Shown here piece by piece: positions 34,071 through 44,870 of a stretch of 64,000 nt of DNA. The number at the start of each line of letters is the position of its first letter. The stretch's first letter is position 1. Position numbers and translations under genes: made by a program. The notes under the pieces are model-generated. The model searched no databases, had not been told where the DNA came from, and saw only the letters and a list, made by a program, of their open reading frames with translations. Source of the stretch: Scleropages formosus (lineage: Eukaryota > Chordata > Actinopteri > Osteoglossiformes > Osteoglossidae); contig NC_041825.1 in NCBI RefSeq assembly GCF_900964775.1, forward strand, positions 2,950,001-3,014,000, written 5' to 3'.

Positions 34071-35328
34071 ACCGTTAGGTGTGTTATAAAAGAAGCGCCG
34101 AACACTTTACACTGTGAAACATTTACATTTATTCATTTGGACGACGCTTTTCTCCAAAGCGACATACAAGTGGGCCGACATAGAAGGGCCTTTTGCCGAC
34201 CTAACGAGATGTATTTGGAACACGGAAAAAATTCCAGCTAAACCCAAGTCAAGCGTTTCTGTCCTTTTTCCAAATACTGAAAGTCTAGACTATTAAGTAC
34301 CTTTGACAGATTGATCAACGAAGGGGGAAACTTGGACACTTTGATTCATTTTGATTGACTCACCGGGTCTGAATGTGATGAGTGTAGGACAAAGCACCCG
34401 TAGGACAAATAATTAATGAAATTTTTATTCTTCTGATTATTTGTAGTTTATGAACACTTCTCTGAATTGTAAAGTACTACATGTATAATATAATGAGACT
34501 GCAATAAGGAAGGAATTATAATTATAATATAGTAGCATACATTAATACATGCATTATAAATTTACAGCTCACTGCTAACCCTAAGCCTTAATTTATATTT
34601 TTCCTTCCAATCATAATGGTATTAAATGGCGTTAAAGTGCAAAAACAGACAAAAAGGGGGCTTTTGTTATTTTTTAATTTAATTAAGAAGGTTTTTTCCT
34701 ACTTTACACTTCGACAGAGAGGGTTTTGTCCCGCTTTGTGTTTCAAAGGAGGGGGTTTTGTCCCGGGGGGTTTTGTCTGGACCCCAAAATGTGTCGCATC
34801 CCTGCACTCACCGCTTCCTTGCTGCTAGTGAACTACTGTCAGTCGATGTGTTATGAATTGTCGCGAGAATTATTCCTGCCAAGTTTTGATCCGTCCCTCA
34901 TCCTCCAGTCTCCCCTCATCCCTGTGGGCTCTCCTCATTTCGGCTCGCACCCAGGCCCGCCGCGCTCCCCTATCCGGCCGAACGATATGCGGAAGAGCTT
35001 GGCGTGGCGGCGGTGTGATACCGCGGTATTTATGCCCAGACTGCACCGCATCCCCACACACAAACACACCGTGAAGTTGTAACTGTTTTTCTGAGCCCGC
35101 GGTGGCCGCATTCCACCCTCCCCTCCTGTCCCTCGTTGTGCGACAGACAGGCGTTTCTCACCTTCACCTCCACTTCCTTTCAGTCCCATCTGCCCTTCTT
35201 CGCCGCCCTTTACGCTGCTCCAAATGGCCAACGAAAACACCCCCGGAAACACTGCTCTCCTTTTCCTTTGCCTCCATCGTGCGTTTTTTCGCAGGGAGCA
35301 GTTCTAGTAAAACATGACATCGCATACA

Positions 35329-35530
35329 TTTACATTTACAGCTATTCATTTATCAGATGCTTTTCTGCAAAGCGACGAACATCTCATGGAAAATACAACG
35401 TGTTCATCGCATTAGGAGAAAGAGACACTTGGATGCAGACGTGTGATTCTTAAGTGCAGTTAGTTTGTTTCTTTCCACCATATGAACCAATGTTCATCAC
35501 ACCAGTAGCTGCATAAAACTTTATCCGCAT
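35329..35530. repeat. Dispersed repeat sharing sequence with 36987-37200
   Basis: It opens with a SINE-type tail ('cattt.cagctattcatttatcagatgcttttctgcaaagcgac'). It then shares 'ggatgcagacgtgtgattct', 'gcagttagtttgt', 'gaaccaatgttcatcacac' and 'agctgcataaaa' with the copy about 1.65 kb to the right, same strand. Confidence 0.65.
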
Positions 35531-35953
35531 ATCGATGATTCCTGATCGCCTTCCTCATCATTTTTTTTGGAGATACATATGAACGTTGACACGAGCAGAA
35601 AAGGTCACGTTCGGCATTTCCTCGACTGAAAGAGCTCCTTTACGGCCATGCTAGTCATTTCTGATTTCTGTTTTTTATTCGGAAATAGTTCATCGTGTCC
35701 ATGCATGGACACACCTCGTGCGCAACGCAGCCGTGTAACGCGCTCGTACCGCTCCGGTTCGCATGGAACACAGGCCTGTGTGCTTATCTAAATCATAAAT
35801 CACCTATTTACTTCTGAACACAGAAAGAGAAGCATTTTGTTTTGTTGTAACTGTGCTCCTGTGCAGCTTTAATTTTACTGATGCGATGTGATTATTGTCT
35901 TACCTTTAGACTGCCTTTCATCTTCCCTGTGGCATAGTAACATGAGGGTAATA

Positions 35954-35954
35954 A

Positions 35955-36000
<46 letters not shown>
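35954..36000. repeat. (ATCT)n microsatellite
   Basis: About 11 uninterrupted tetranucleotide units. Confidence 0.97.
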
Positions 36001-36176
36001 GGGTGGTTTACCTTCAGTTGTCACCCTGGTTTTATCAGGTTTTGGCTATAGTAAAACTATAATGTGTAAATGTTGATTTTGCCATTTGTTTTGCAACTTA
36101 TTATAAATACCGAAAATAATGAGTATGTAATTCGTTATTTATTTTGTTACTGTTTATACTATATTACTGTAGGATA

Positions 36177-36401
36177 ATAGGGGGGTGCAGTGGCGCAGTT
36201 GGTTGGACCGGGTCCTGCTCTCCAGTGGGTCTGGGGTTCGAGCCCCGCTTGGGGTGCCTTGCGACGGACTGGCGTCCCGTCCTGGGTGTGTCCCCTCCCC
36301 TTCCAGCCTTACGCCCTGAGTTGCCGGGTTAGGGTTAGGCTCCGGCTCCCTGCGACCCCGTATGGGACAAGCGGTTCAGAAGATGTGTGTGTGTGTGTGT
36401 G
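36177..36401 (+). repeat. TG-tailed tRNA-derived SINE, family A, full length
   Basis: The head is 'gtgcagtggcgcagttggttggacc' with B box 'ggggttcgagccc', followed by 'cttggggtgccttgcgacgg', a GT tail and a perfect 12-bp target-site duplication TACTGTAGGATA at 36165-36176 and 36402-36413. It is the only + strand family A copy in the window. Confidence 0.93.
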
Positions 36402-36526
36402 TACTGTAGGATACTGTGATAAATATATGTACTATTATTTTGTCGGTACAACTGCGACTTGTTATTACATGTCATGTTATGCTGCTGTGTGCGAATTTCC
36501 CTGAAGGGATTAATAAGGTGATAATT

Positions 36527-36660
36527 GTCCTCTCCTGTCCTGTCCTGTCCTGCTCTGCCCTGCCCTGCCCTGTCCTATCCTGTCCCGCCCTGTCTTGTCC
36601 TGTCCTGTCCTGTCCTGTCCTGTCCTGTCCTTTCCTTTCCTGCCCTGTCCTTTCCTGCCC
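36527..36660. repeat. (TCCTG)n pentanucleotide satellite
   Basis: About 130 bp of TCCTG units with TCCTT, CCCTG and TCTTG variants. The purine/pyrimidine strand split is complete (C/T only on the + strand apart from G in each unit). Confidence 0.95.
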
Positions 36661-36986
36661 TTGTTTTGTTCTAGTAGGCAATGGAAAACCGACTGTCTAA
36701 TGTGTGCTGTGTGTCTGGGCTGTTCATCCGTTCTTTCAGTGGAGTTGCACTGCTTTCCCACGCTGTTTACCCAAGAACAAACTGGAGTTATTGCGCCTTC
36801 CACCTGCACAGCCCCCTCACCTCCTGCTGAGAGCACAAGAGGGAACCCGACCATGAGGACCTCATGTCGCTGAAAGCACTGAACCCCACAGAGGGGGGTT
36901 GAAAGGGGAAGGTTTACTGCTCTGGAGGAAGGGGGGGGTGGGTCACATTTTTCTATGCAAAATAACTCAAAACAGAAATAAAATGA

Positions 36987-37310
36987 TCTGCATTTGCATT
37001 TGTTCATTTAGCAGACCGTTCCTCGAAGTGACGTGCACCTCGGAGAACAATGGAGAAGCGCATCTCGTCAAGAGAAGGAGAGATTCGGATACAGACGCGT
37101 GATTCTGGAGCGCAGTCAATTTGTCACACACCACAGCGTGAACCAGTGTGCATCACACAAGTAACTGCGTAAAAGTTTAACCATCATTCAACAATTTCTT
37201 GTCAAAAAATGATTAAACATAAACATTTACATGTTCATCACGCGCTACGAGGCCAGTGGAGAAGGGAATCCGAAAGAGGTGAGTTTTGAGACCCTTCTGC
37301 ACAGAGATTC
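36987..37310. repeat. Dispersed repeat, longer copy of the 35329 family
   Basis: It shares its first 200 bp with 35329-35530, then continues with 'gaaagaggtgagttttgagaccc' and 'agagattcagcagttctgagtgagaggg', a sequence I recognise as common in fish genomes but cannot classify. Confidence 0.55.
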
Positions 37311-37754
37311 AGCAGTTCTGAGTGAGAGGGGGAGGTCAGTCCACCCAGGATGGTTGGGGTGTAGCAAGTGAAAAGATCTTGCAGACATCTGGGAGCATAA
37401 TTTCTCTTTATTTCTCTACAGCAGATATCGTGCACACGGACCATTAATTTTAAGAAACACAACCCACCCAAACAATATAATTTATAATTACACACCAATC
37501 TAAACACCCTATATAAATACATAGAGTGCGCTGGGACGTTTTCCCAAAATTGACTCCACCTTTGCAGTTTTTTTTTTCATATTTGGTTCAGGCTACCGCA
37601 TGTCTTTGAATGGCTGCATGATAATTTGTGAATAAATTTCATTTCCGCTCTGTACCCGTTTCAGCCATATAGCTCTGTTTAGAGTGGCGCGTTTCGATGC
37701 GCCGTCGGTGTTTGTTTATGTAGCTGTGTAGGGAGACAAGATGGGCCAGGGCCT

Positions 37755-37845
37755 GCAGGTTGGTGTGAGTCACACATGAGGGTTGAAGTGTGAAGGTACC
37801 ACCATTTGGTAAATGTGTGAAAAAACGACCCACGTATATAAGGTG
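37755..37845 (+). promoter_or_regulatory. tbx6 core promoter with T-box site cluster
   Basis: TATATAA at 37835-37841 gives an expected start near 37866. Upstream within 72 bp are four GTGTGA T-box half-sites: 37763-37768 (+), 37770-37775 (-, read as TCACAC), 37788-37793 (+) and 37815-37820 (+). The first two form an inverted pair separated by one base. T-box proteins bind this core. The arrangement suggests auto- or cross-regulation by mesodermal T-box factors; that is inference. Confidence 0.7.
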
Positions 37846-38082
37846 GAGACACCGAGAGGAAGACGTCTGGGCGCTGAGAGGAGGCGAGGGAACAAGAGCA
37901 AGTAGAAAAGAGACGGCGCAAAAGTATCGAGGAGAACTGATAAACCGTTCATTTTTGGAATCGCAGAATCGAAGGACTTTTTCGTACCTTCATATTAACT
38001 AGACGGAAAGGAAGAGGAAAACGCGGGCGGCTCTGCCTGGAGACCGTGGGCGACTGAGTGAGCGGAAGAAAGGGCACGTGAG

Positions 38083-38223
38083 ATGCTGGGGGTGGACATG
38101 TATGAGACTTTGGCCCTGGGGCCTCCAAGATGGACCGACTGCTGCTACAGAGGTGAGTTTCAAAAAGACGGGTAGTTCTTAGAAGGCCTGGGGCTTTCTG
38201 GAGGCAAGGAAGGCAATCACCGT

Positions 38224-38261
<38 letters not shown>

Positions 38262-41200
38262 AGACTTCATTCAGAGGATCAGCTCAGTCACTTTGTTCAG
38301 AGCAGGGTTGACCAACCTTTTTTGGCCAAAGGCCACAATCATTATTGTGAACAGATCCAAGCCCTGTATGTGTAAAAATCATAGTAAGAAACAGTAAATC
38401 TTAAATCTCTAAAAATGAAAAAAAAAGTATATGTATATACATATATATAGTGTATATACACACACACACACACACACATTTTCTGAACTGCTTGCCCCAT
38501 ACGGGGTCGCGGGGAACCGGAGCCTAACCCGGCAACTCAGGGTGTAAGGCCGGAGGGGGAGGGGACACACCCGGGACGGGACGCCAGTCCGTCGCAAGGC
38601 ACCCCAAGCGGGACTCGAACCCCAGACCCACCGGAGAGCAGGACCCGGTCCAACCCACTGCACCACCGCACCCCCCACAGTATATACATTTTTCTAAATT
38701 TAATTTTATTTAAGTGAGGTGTGTGTTCAGCTCTATGTGTTTCAGCTACATTGTCACATGATCAAATAGAATTTATAGTATTTATGGTAGGTGTGGTATA
38801 TATTAATAATTTTACAAATGTTCTTGCAGGCCACACGTTGGACACCCATGGTTTAGAGACTGTACTGCGCATCAGTTTTCGTGTGTAAACAGTCTGATTC
38901 CAGCGCAGTATTGCAATGAGTTTGTAAGAAACTACTACAGTAGGTAGCTACATTACGGCTATTTCGTTCTCGAAATTCGGTACATTTTGGTCTCGGCTTT
39001 TTCTTGAACCTTCTAATCGCGCTCTAATCACCAGTCTAGCTGTAAGTGGAAGGAAACTGACCGACTGACTAATCACTGTTTTAAATGTAAATGACAATTT
39101 ACCCTGCTTTTTGATATGCATATTACTTTGCAAGCAAGACTCTCACTGTAACGTTAAAGAAATATTTGCATAATATCAATCACCTCTCATTGATTATCAC
39201 AATGTAACAGAAATGTTATTTTTCTATTTTTTGCAATTTCCATTCATTTTTTTTTTCGATTAATCACATTTTTGGCGTTAGTTTGTACTATATGTCACTT
39301 TTTAGAAAAATATTCCACGTTCTTGAAATGAGCCCGTTTTAGTACTGGATTCCAAGCACCAAATAATTCCAGTACCTTTTAGGATCTGATGCTTTTTAGA
39401 ATGTTTTGCTACTTTCTAGAATGTTCTGGTGCCTTCTAGCTTCATCCAGTGGCTGTAAAGTACCAAGCTAAAACTGAAACTCTAGAAGAACTACTGCTAT
39501 TTCTGTAATCGGGTAACTTTTGACTAATCATAATCAATGCAAAAATCAACATAACTAAGAACTTTGAAAAATTTTGCAGCCTTGTGTTTGTTGAGTAACT
39601 TGAAGGAATTACGGTATACGTCAGTATCGGTGATGGACTCTTGCGGTGAATTTCAGAAAGAGATGCACAGTCCCACCTGCCGCTCTTTCCAAGCACTTGT
39701 GACATGACCAGAACCGTACCGGGCTCAATCCTGGCCCCCGCTGTCCCCATAAACCTGAGTGGCAAAGAACAAGGTAACTTCAAAATGGATCTAGAAAACT
39801 CATCCTTGTGGAAACAGTTCAGTGGCATCGGGACCGAGATGGTCATCACCAAGACAGGCCGGTACAGGAACTCATTTTTTATCATTTCTATGGTTCTGCA
39901 CCGTTTCTTCACGTTTCGTACGGCCTTATTGCCTCCGTTTCTCGCCCAGCCGCATGTTCCCGCAGCTCAAAGTGAAGCTCTCTGGGCTGAACCCCTCCCT
40001 GCGCTACATTCTGTTGCTGGAAGTCGTCCCGGCGGATGCGTCAAAGTATCGCTTCCAGGGAGGCTGCTGGCACGCCGTGGGCAGCGCCGAGCCACGCCTC
40101 CCCGACCGTATGTTCATCCACCCGGACTCCCCTGCCACGGGGGCCCACTGGCAGGGCAGGACCATCTCCTTCCATCAGGTCAAGTTGACCAACAACACGC
40201 TAGACACACACGGACATGTAAGCCCGATTCGCGCGTGTGTGTTTCCTCGTGTGCCTTGAAGAGCACGAACAGAGGCAGCTTCACATTCCTACAGTCCTCA
40301 CTGCACTTACAACAGGGCTGTGCATTAGAACATTCTAGAATTTCTCCCTGAGTTGCCGGGTTGTCCTTGACTCAATGGCATTTCCTTGTTCTCTTGTTTC
40401 GGTACTTGAGCGCTCTATGCTATTCATATTTTATATTTTGTTAAGGATGATTTAACTCGGCAACTGATTTCCACTAAAGCCTGAGATGTTCTCCATAATT
40501 TCTCACCCTCAGATCATACTTCACTCCCTCCATCGCTATCAGCCACGTGTGCATGTGATCGAGGCTAGAGATGCGCGGATGTGGGGAGGGATCCGCCAGT
40601 CCTTTGTTTTCCCTGAAACTCAGTTCTTCGCAGTCACAGCTTACCAGAACAGCAAGGTAAAAGAGATGGTTTAGAATGGTTGGAGTATAACAGTGTTGCC
40701 AAGATCTAGAAATAATGTGGTAAAATCACTCTGGGGTGAGAGGAAGGTGAAGCATAGAGAGACAAAACCAGGGTGAAAGTGTAAGAACAGAATAATTCAG
40801 CACTTCTCACTCTATATGTAGCTGTACTGTAGTAAGTGAGTCAAGCAGCAGCTGTCTTTGGTCTTTAGGTATCTAGGTTGGGGAAGTATTGCATGAAACA
40901 TTTCAAGAATTATTTTGGGAGGAAGGTCAACACAATATTCAAAATTGTCCTGTTTTGTTTCGCTGCTGGTGCTGCTCCCATAGATCACTGAACTGAAGAT
41001 CAACTCCAACCCGTTTGCGAGGGGATTCAGGGAGAACGGCATGAACAGCAAGAGGTAAAGAACGTTCTCCTGAATCTACAGCTGCATGGAGATCAGTAAC
41101 AGATGGGAAAACTAGTTAAGAAAATGTATTTCGAGTACAGGTGGTTCCCGATTTACGATGGTTTGGCTTATGATTTTTCGATTTTCCAATGGTGAGCTGG

Positions 41201-44200
41201 TGATAGACGTTCAGTATAAACTGTACTTCGGATTTTGAATTTAGATTTTTTTTCCGGGCAAGCAATATGCGGTGCGATACTCTCTCGCGATGCTGGGCAA
41301 AGGCAGCGATCCACGTCTCCCAGTCTGCCACGCGGAGGTGTGTATTAGGTGTATTATATGCATTTTCGACTTACAATATTTTCGATTTACGATGGGTTTC
41401 GTGGAATGTAACCCCATCGTAAATCGGGGACCACCTGTACATGCTTTTTAAGAATGATTTAATAAAATAGCACAAAGTATTATGTGAACAGTCCAAATCA
41501 ACCAGTGTTCCCCCCTGCCAAATATGGTTTCATACAATTGATTCATTTTAAATTTGAATCATTTACTTTCAGCAACTTTCCTACATCTTTCAAACTGTGT
41601 GTGACTTGCAGACAAAGAGAGGCGAGGCTCAAGAAAAAATTAAACTGCAATTCTAATCAGCAGCAAGAACTGCTAGATGATGCTGGTAAGTGAAGCCACT
41701 AGGCACAGTCAAAAGTTTGAGTACACCTGAGCAACTTAGGCAATGGTTGTATGGGATGCACATGACAGAAGAGTCAATGCAAAGCAGCCCAGAAGTGTCC
41801 CATATCTCTGGGGAATGTTGCGGAAGAGTTGGGATTGCGTTAAGTGATGTCCGGCTCAAACTTGTTGATTGACCATAGCCCCCCAGGAGTTCAATTCCCC
41901 AACTTACTATCAGTCTGGAGTTTTTGTTTTCATCTCCTCCACTGCCAATTTGCCACTTCACACACACACACACACACACACATTTTCAGAACCGCTTGTC
42001 CCTTACGGGGTCACGGGGAACCGGAGCCTACCCGGCAACACAGGGCGTAAGGCCGGAGGGGGAGGGGACACACCCATGGACGGGACGCCAGTCCGCCGCA
42101 AGGCACCCCAAGCGGGACTTGAACCCCAGACCCACCAGAGAGCAGGACTGCGGTCCAACCCACTGCGCCACCGCACCCCCTCCTTTGCCACTTCATTATG
42201 TCTTAATCTTCACTATCTCTTTAAAGAACATCTGTGTTCAGAATATTTCATATATTTGTCAGCATATCTGTTTTTTTTAAATCCTCCAAATTTATTTTAT
42301 ATTGCTCACCGTTCTGTTTTTGATATTTTCTGTAATCTGTGAAAGCACTGAGTCTGCCTTCAGGATAGAGTGCTGTGTAAAGATAAGTTGTGTTGTACTG
42401 TACTGATATTACAGCTTACATGAGGCAGCAAAAGTAAACATCCACAATATATTAATGACAATGTTATGTTTTTCTATTTTAATCATCAGAGTCTCATGAG
42501 CCATGCGAATCCTCTGAGCAATCTGCAAAAAACTGCCAGGACCTTGACCTGGGTAGCCTCCCAATCCCCGATTCTGCCTGCAGCTGCAGCCCGAATGATC
42601 CCAACTTGAGGGAAACATCTGTGGTAGACGAACGTCAGTCCCTCAGTCTCACCCAGGCCTTCCTCCCGCGTCCCACTGAGAAGATTACAAACACCGCTGA
42701 AAATGTGCAATCGAATGCTGACGCCGATAGTGACGGACTAATGGAAAAGTAGGTGCTAATTATTGATTGTTTTTCCTGTGATCCAAATGTTTAAACAAAT
42801 AGGTTTACTTTTACATTACTGGAGTAACTCTTGCTAGAGTTTAAAGCGCTCACCTTCCGAAATTGTTCTTGAAATGAACTGGTAGCAAAAACATGTGAAG
42901 GTAAGAAATAACAGACTATCTTATGCAAGTCTTAGTGGTTCTAATGATTGATTGACGTAATTGATTATGACATTTCGAGGTTTATGTTAACGCCAGCCTT
43001 CATTTGTCTCTGCAGCTCTGGCCAAATAATTCTCGCTTCATACAACCAAGCTTTTCCCAACCCTCACACCAACTGCACCTCCTTCCCTTCTGCATGTCTA
43101 CCACAATCTGCACCACCTTATCAGTCTGTCCCCCCCTCTGTGTCTCCGTATTCCTCCCTTCCTCCAGGGTCATCCTCTTCTCCAGCTCCTGTCTCTGTAT
43201 CTCTGTGTCAATCCCTTCCTCCTTCCTCCTATCCTTCTCTCCTTCCAGCTCTGCTTCCCATTTCCACTTCCTCCACTTCTCTCCAGACCTCATCGTCCAA
43301 CTACCACCTTGTATCTCTTCCATCCTCCTCTCCTCAACCCCAAGAGGCCCCACCAGTTACCTCCTATCCAGCCCTCTCTAACTCCAGCTCCCCAGAAGCT
43401 CTCCTTAGTCCTCTACCCTCTCACCCATCTTCAGCATATCTCAGCCTCCATCATTCAGTCTCTTCCAATACTCCTCCATCCATGTGTACTTCAAATAACT
43501 CACTGACTACCACCAATAATAACCCCCCTTCTGTGCCCAGCGAGACTAGTCTGACTCCTACCTCGTATTCTTCCCAACCTTCCCGTGACTCCCCTTCCTC
43601 TCTTCCTGAAACCGTTACACCAGGATCTGTAACTAATCAGGCTCACCTCTCTACCATTGATCCGACTGATCCACCCTCCACAGGATCTCAATACAATCCC
43701 GCTGCCAGTCACACTCTGCCCACTTCCACCTTCCCCTCTTCCTCAGTCCATGCTTCTCACTCAGTTCTCAGCCACTCCGCTGTCTGTTCTTTAGCTTCAT
43801 CTGTATCATCCTTCTCTTCTCTTTCCCCAACATCTGGCCACGACGCCTCCTCTCTTCCTAATCACCCTCTCCCACCAACCAGTTATCTACCTTTTCCCTC
43901 CTCCACATCTTCCTCCTATCCATCCTCTGAAATTGCCTCCTTCCCTCCATTCAAGACCAGTTCTTCCTATCTGTCAGAAATGGTTCCACACACTACTCTC
44001 ATGACTACCCTTGAGCCCACGCTTCCTTCTTGTCATACATCAACCTCTCCTTCTCCTAGTTCTCTGTACCCATCATTCCCCTCCTACCCACTAAGGATAT
44101 GCCAAGATCCACACGCCTCCTTCACCATCCCTCTCAGGCATCTTTATGGACAGCATCGACATGGACACACATACAGTCAGAGGACCTACGTGGAGATTCC

Positions 44201-44219
44201 GAGCAGGGCTATATTTTAA
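38083..44219 (+). CDS. tbx6: T-box transcription factor 6
   Basis: Eight coding exons: 38083-38152, 39657-39861, 39950-40217, 40513-40656, 40984-41054, 41612-41685, 42490-42748 and 43016-44219. All are in phase, giving 764 aa. The T-box spans about residues 65-250: [81 protein letters not shown] and [10 protein letters not shown]. The block around [11 protein letters not shown] matches TBX6 best among T-box paralogues I remember. Exon 8 alone encodes about 400 residues rich in Ser, Pro and Thr, probably a disordered activation region, so the protein is much longer than human TBX6 (436 aa). In vertebrates Tbx6 acts in presomitic mesoderm to set somite boundaries; in zebrafish it is the fused somites gene. 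The first exon ([13 protein letters not shown]) is assigned from the TATA box, ATG and donor and is less certain. Confidence 0.9.
38227..38260. repeat. (TG)n microsatellite
   Basis: A pure TG run of 34 bp in tbx6 intron 1, shortly after the donor. Confidence 0.95.
38458..38677 (-). repeat. TG-tailed tRNA-derived SINE, family A
   Basis: A reversed CA tail and a full body, bounded by GTATATACA on both sides (probable 9-bp target-site duplication). It lies in tbx6 intron 1. Confidence 0.9.
39240..39570 (-). repeat. TTCTAGAA-rich dispersed repeat, copy 3
   Basis: The reverse complement of the family seen at 20655 and 22497: 'aaaaatattccacgttcttgaaat', 'ttccaagcaccaaat', 'ccttttaggatctgatgc', then three units around 'ttctagaatgttctggtgcc', and 'aaaaatcaacataactaagaactttgaaaaa'. 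It ends less than 100 bp before tbx6 exon 2. Confidence 0.75.
41138..41437. mobile_element. pogo/Tc1-mariner-type MITE, intact ends
   Basis: A 300-bp element in tbx6 intron 5. Its 24-bp terminal inverted repeats begin CAGGTGGTYCCCGATTTAC, match at 23 of 24 positions, and are flanked on both sides by the dinucleotide TA. It has no full transposase. The CAG start and TA target duplication place it in the Tc1/mariner superfamily, probably pogo/Tigger-like. Good terminal identity suggests a fairly recent insertion. Confidence 0.85.
41961..42183 (-). repeat. TG-tailed tRNA-derived SINE, family A, full length
   Basis: A reversed CA tail and full body, with a perfect 12-bp target-site duplication TTTGCCACTTCA at 41949-41960 and 42184-42195. 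It is in tbx6 intron 6. Confidence 0.93.
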
Positions 44220-44864
44220 ATGACATCACTTGAGGCTTTGTGGGTGATGTTTTTACATATGATTTCTTGGATTGCAGGTTTGAATCTGACCTTCACTGTT
44301 TGCCACTGTAAACCGTCCTTAGCCCCAGTGGAGTGAAACCTGTACACAACGCCAGTCCACTTTTACACCCTGTGCCTTTTTGGACAGGCAGTAGGATACT
44401 GTTGAATATGTCATTGATAAATATGAATAGTTTTGCTATGTTTTTTTAAAGATCATTATATTGAAGTGTAAAAAGACATGGGGACACCTAAGGCATGAGT
44501 TTAAGAAACTGTGTATCTTTGAAGACAATGTACTGCCTAAATATTGTCTCTTAAGCGTTTGGAAAAAAAATGAGAATTAAGATTTTAGTGTAGCTATGAG
44601 GAATTGTGAGAACAAAGTAGGATGACCTTACTGTCAAAAGTTCTGAGAAAGCATTATACTGTGCTGTACATTAATGCGGTATATAAAGTAGAACAGTGTA
44701 ATGGGTATAACGGGAAAGCCTTTGAACTGGGTGTTAATACATACAAAAAGTTAGTTTGAGAGTTTTAATTGTATTGTATTAGTTTAAAAGCAAGCAATTG
44801 TTAAGGACAACGAATATGTAAATGGACTTTTTGTCCCTTTTTTATCTAACTTTAAAACTAGTTT

Positions 44865-44870
44865 AATAAA
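44865..44870 (+). terminator. tbx6 polyadenylation signal
   Basis: AATAAA, 646 nt after the stop codon, followed by a T-rich stretch. Confidence 0.7.

Larger units (their letters stand above)
28850..37750. other. Repeat-rich gap between mapk3 and tbx6 promoters
   Basis: Nearly 9 kb with divergent gene starts at both ends and no recognised coding exon. It holds three family A SINEs, one complete family B SINE and several SINE tails. It also holds a Tc1-like relic near 32180-32430, a possible pogo-like relic at 30905-31590, tetra- and pentanucleotide satellites, and a GC-rich non-repeat-looking block at 34780-35290. cis-regulatory elements of mapk3 or tbx6 may lie here but none could be pinned down. 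Confidence 0.5.

Noticed and set aside
36416-36700. Long frames on both strands over the TCCTG array
   Set aside because: They arise from the pentanucleotide repeat, which lacks stop codons in several frames.
28850-37750. Search for ypel3 exons between mapk3 and tbx6
   Set aside because: None of the characteristic Yippee zinc-binding Cys motifs was found here or elsewhere in the window.
43000-43353. 117-codon frame antisense to the last tbx6 exon
   Set aside because: It is the mirror of the C/T-skewed Ser/Pro-rich coding exon, which naturally leaves the opposite strand open.
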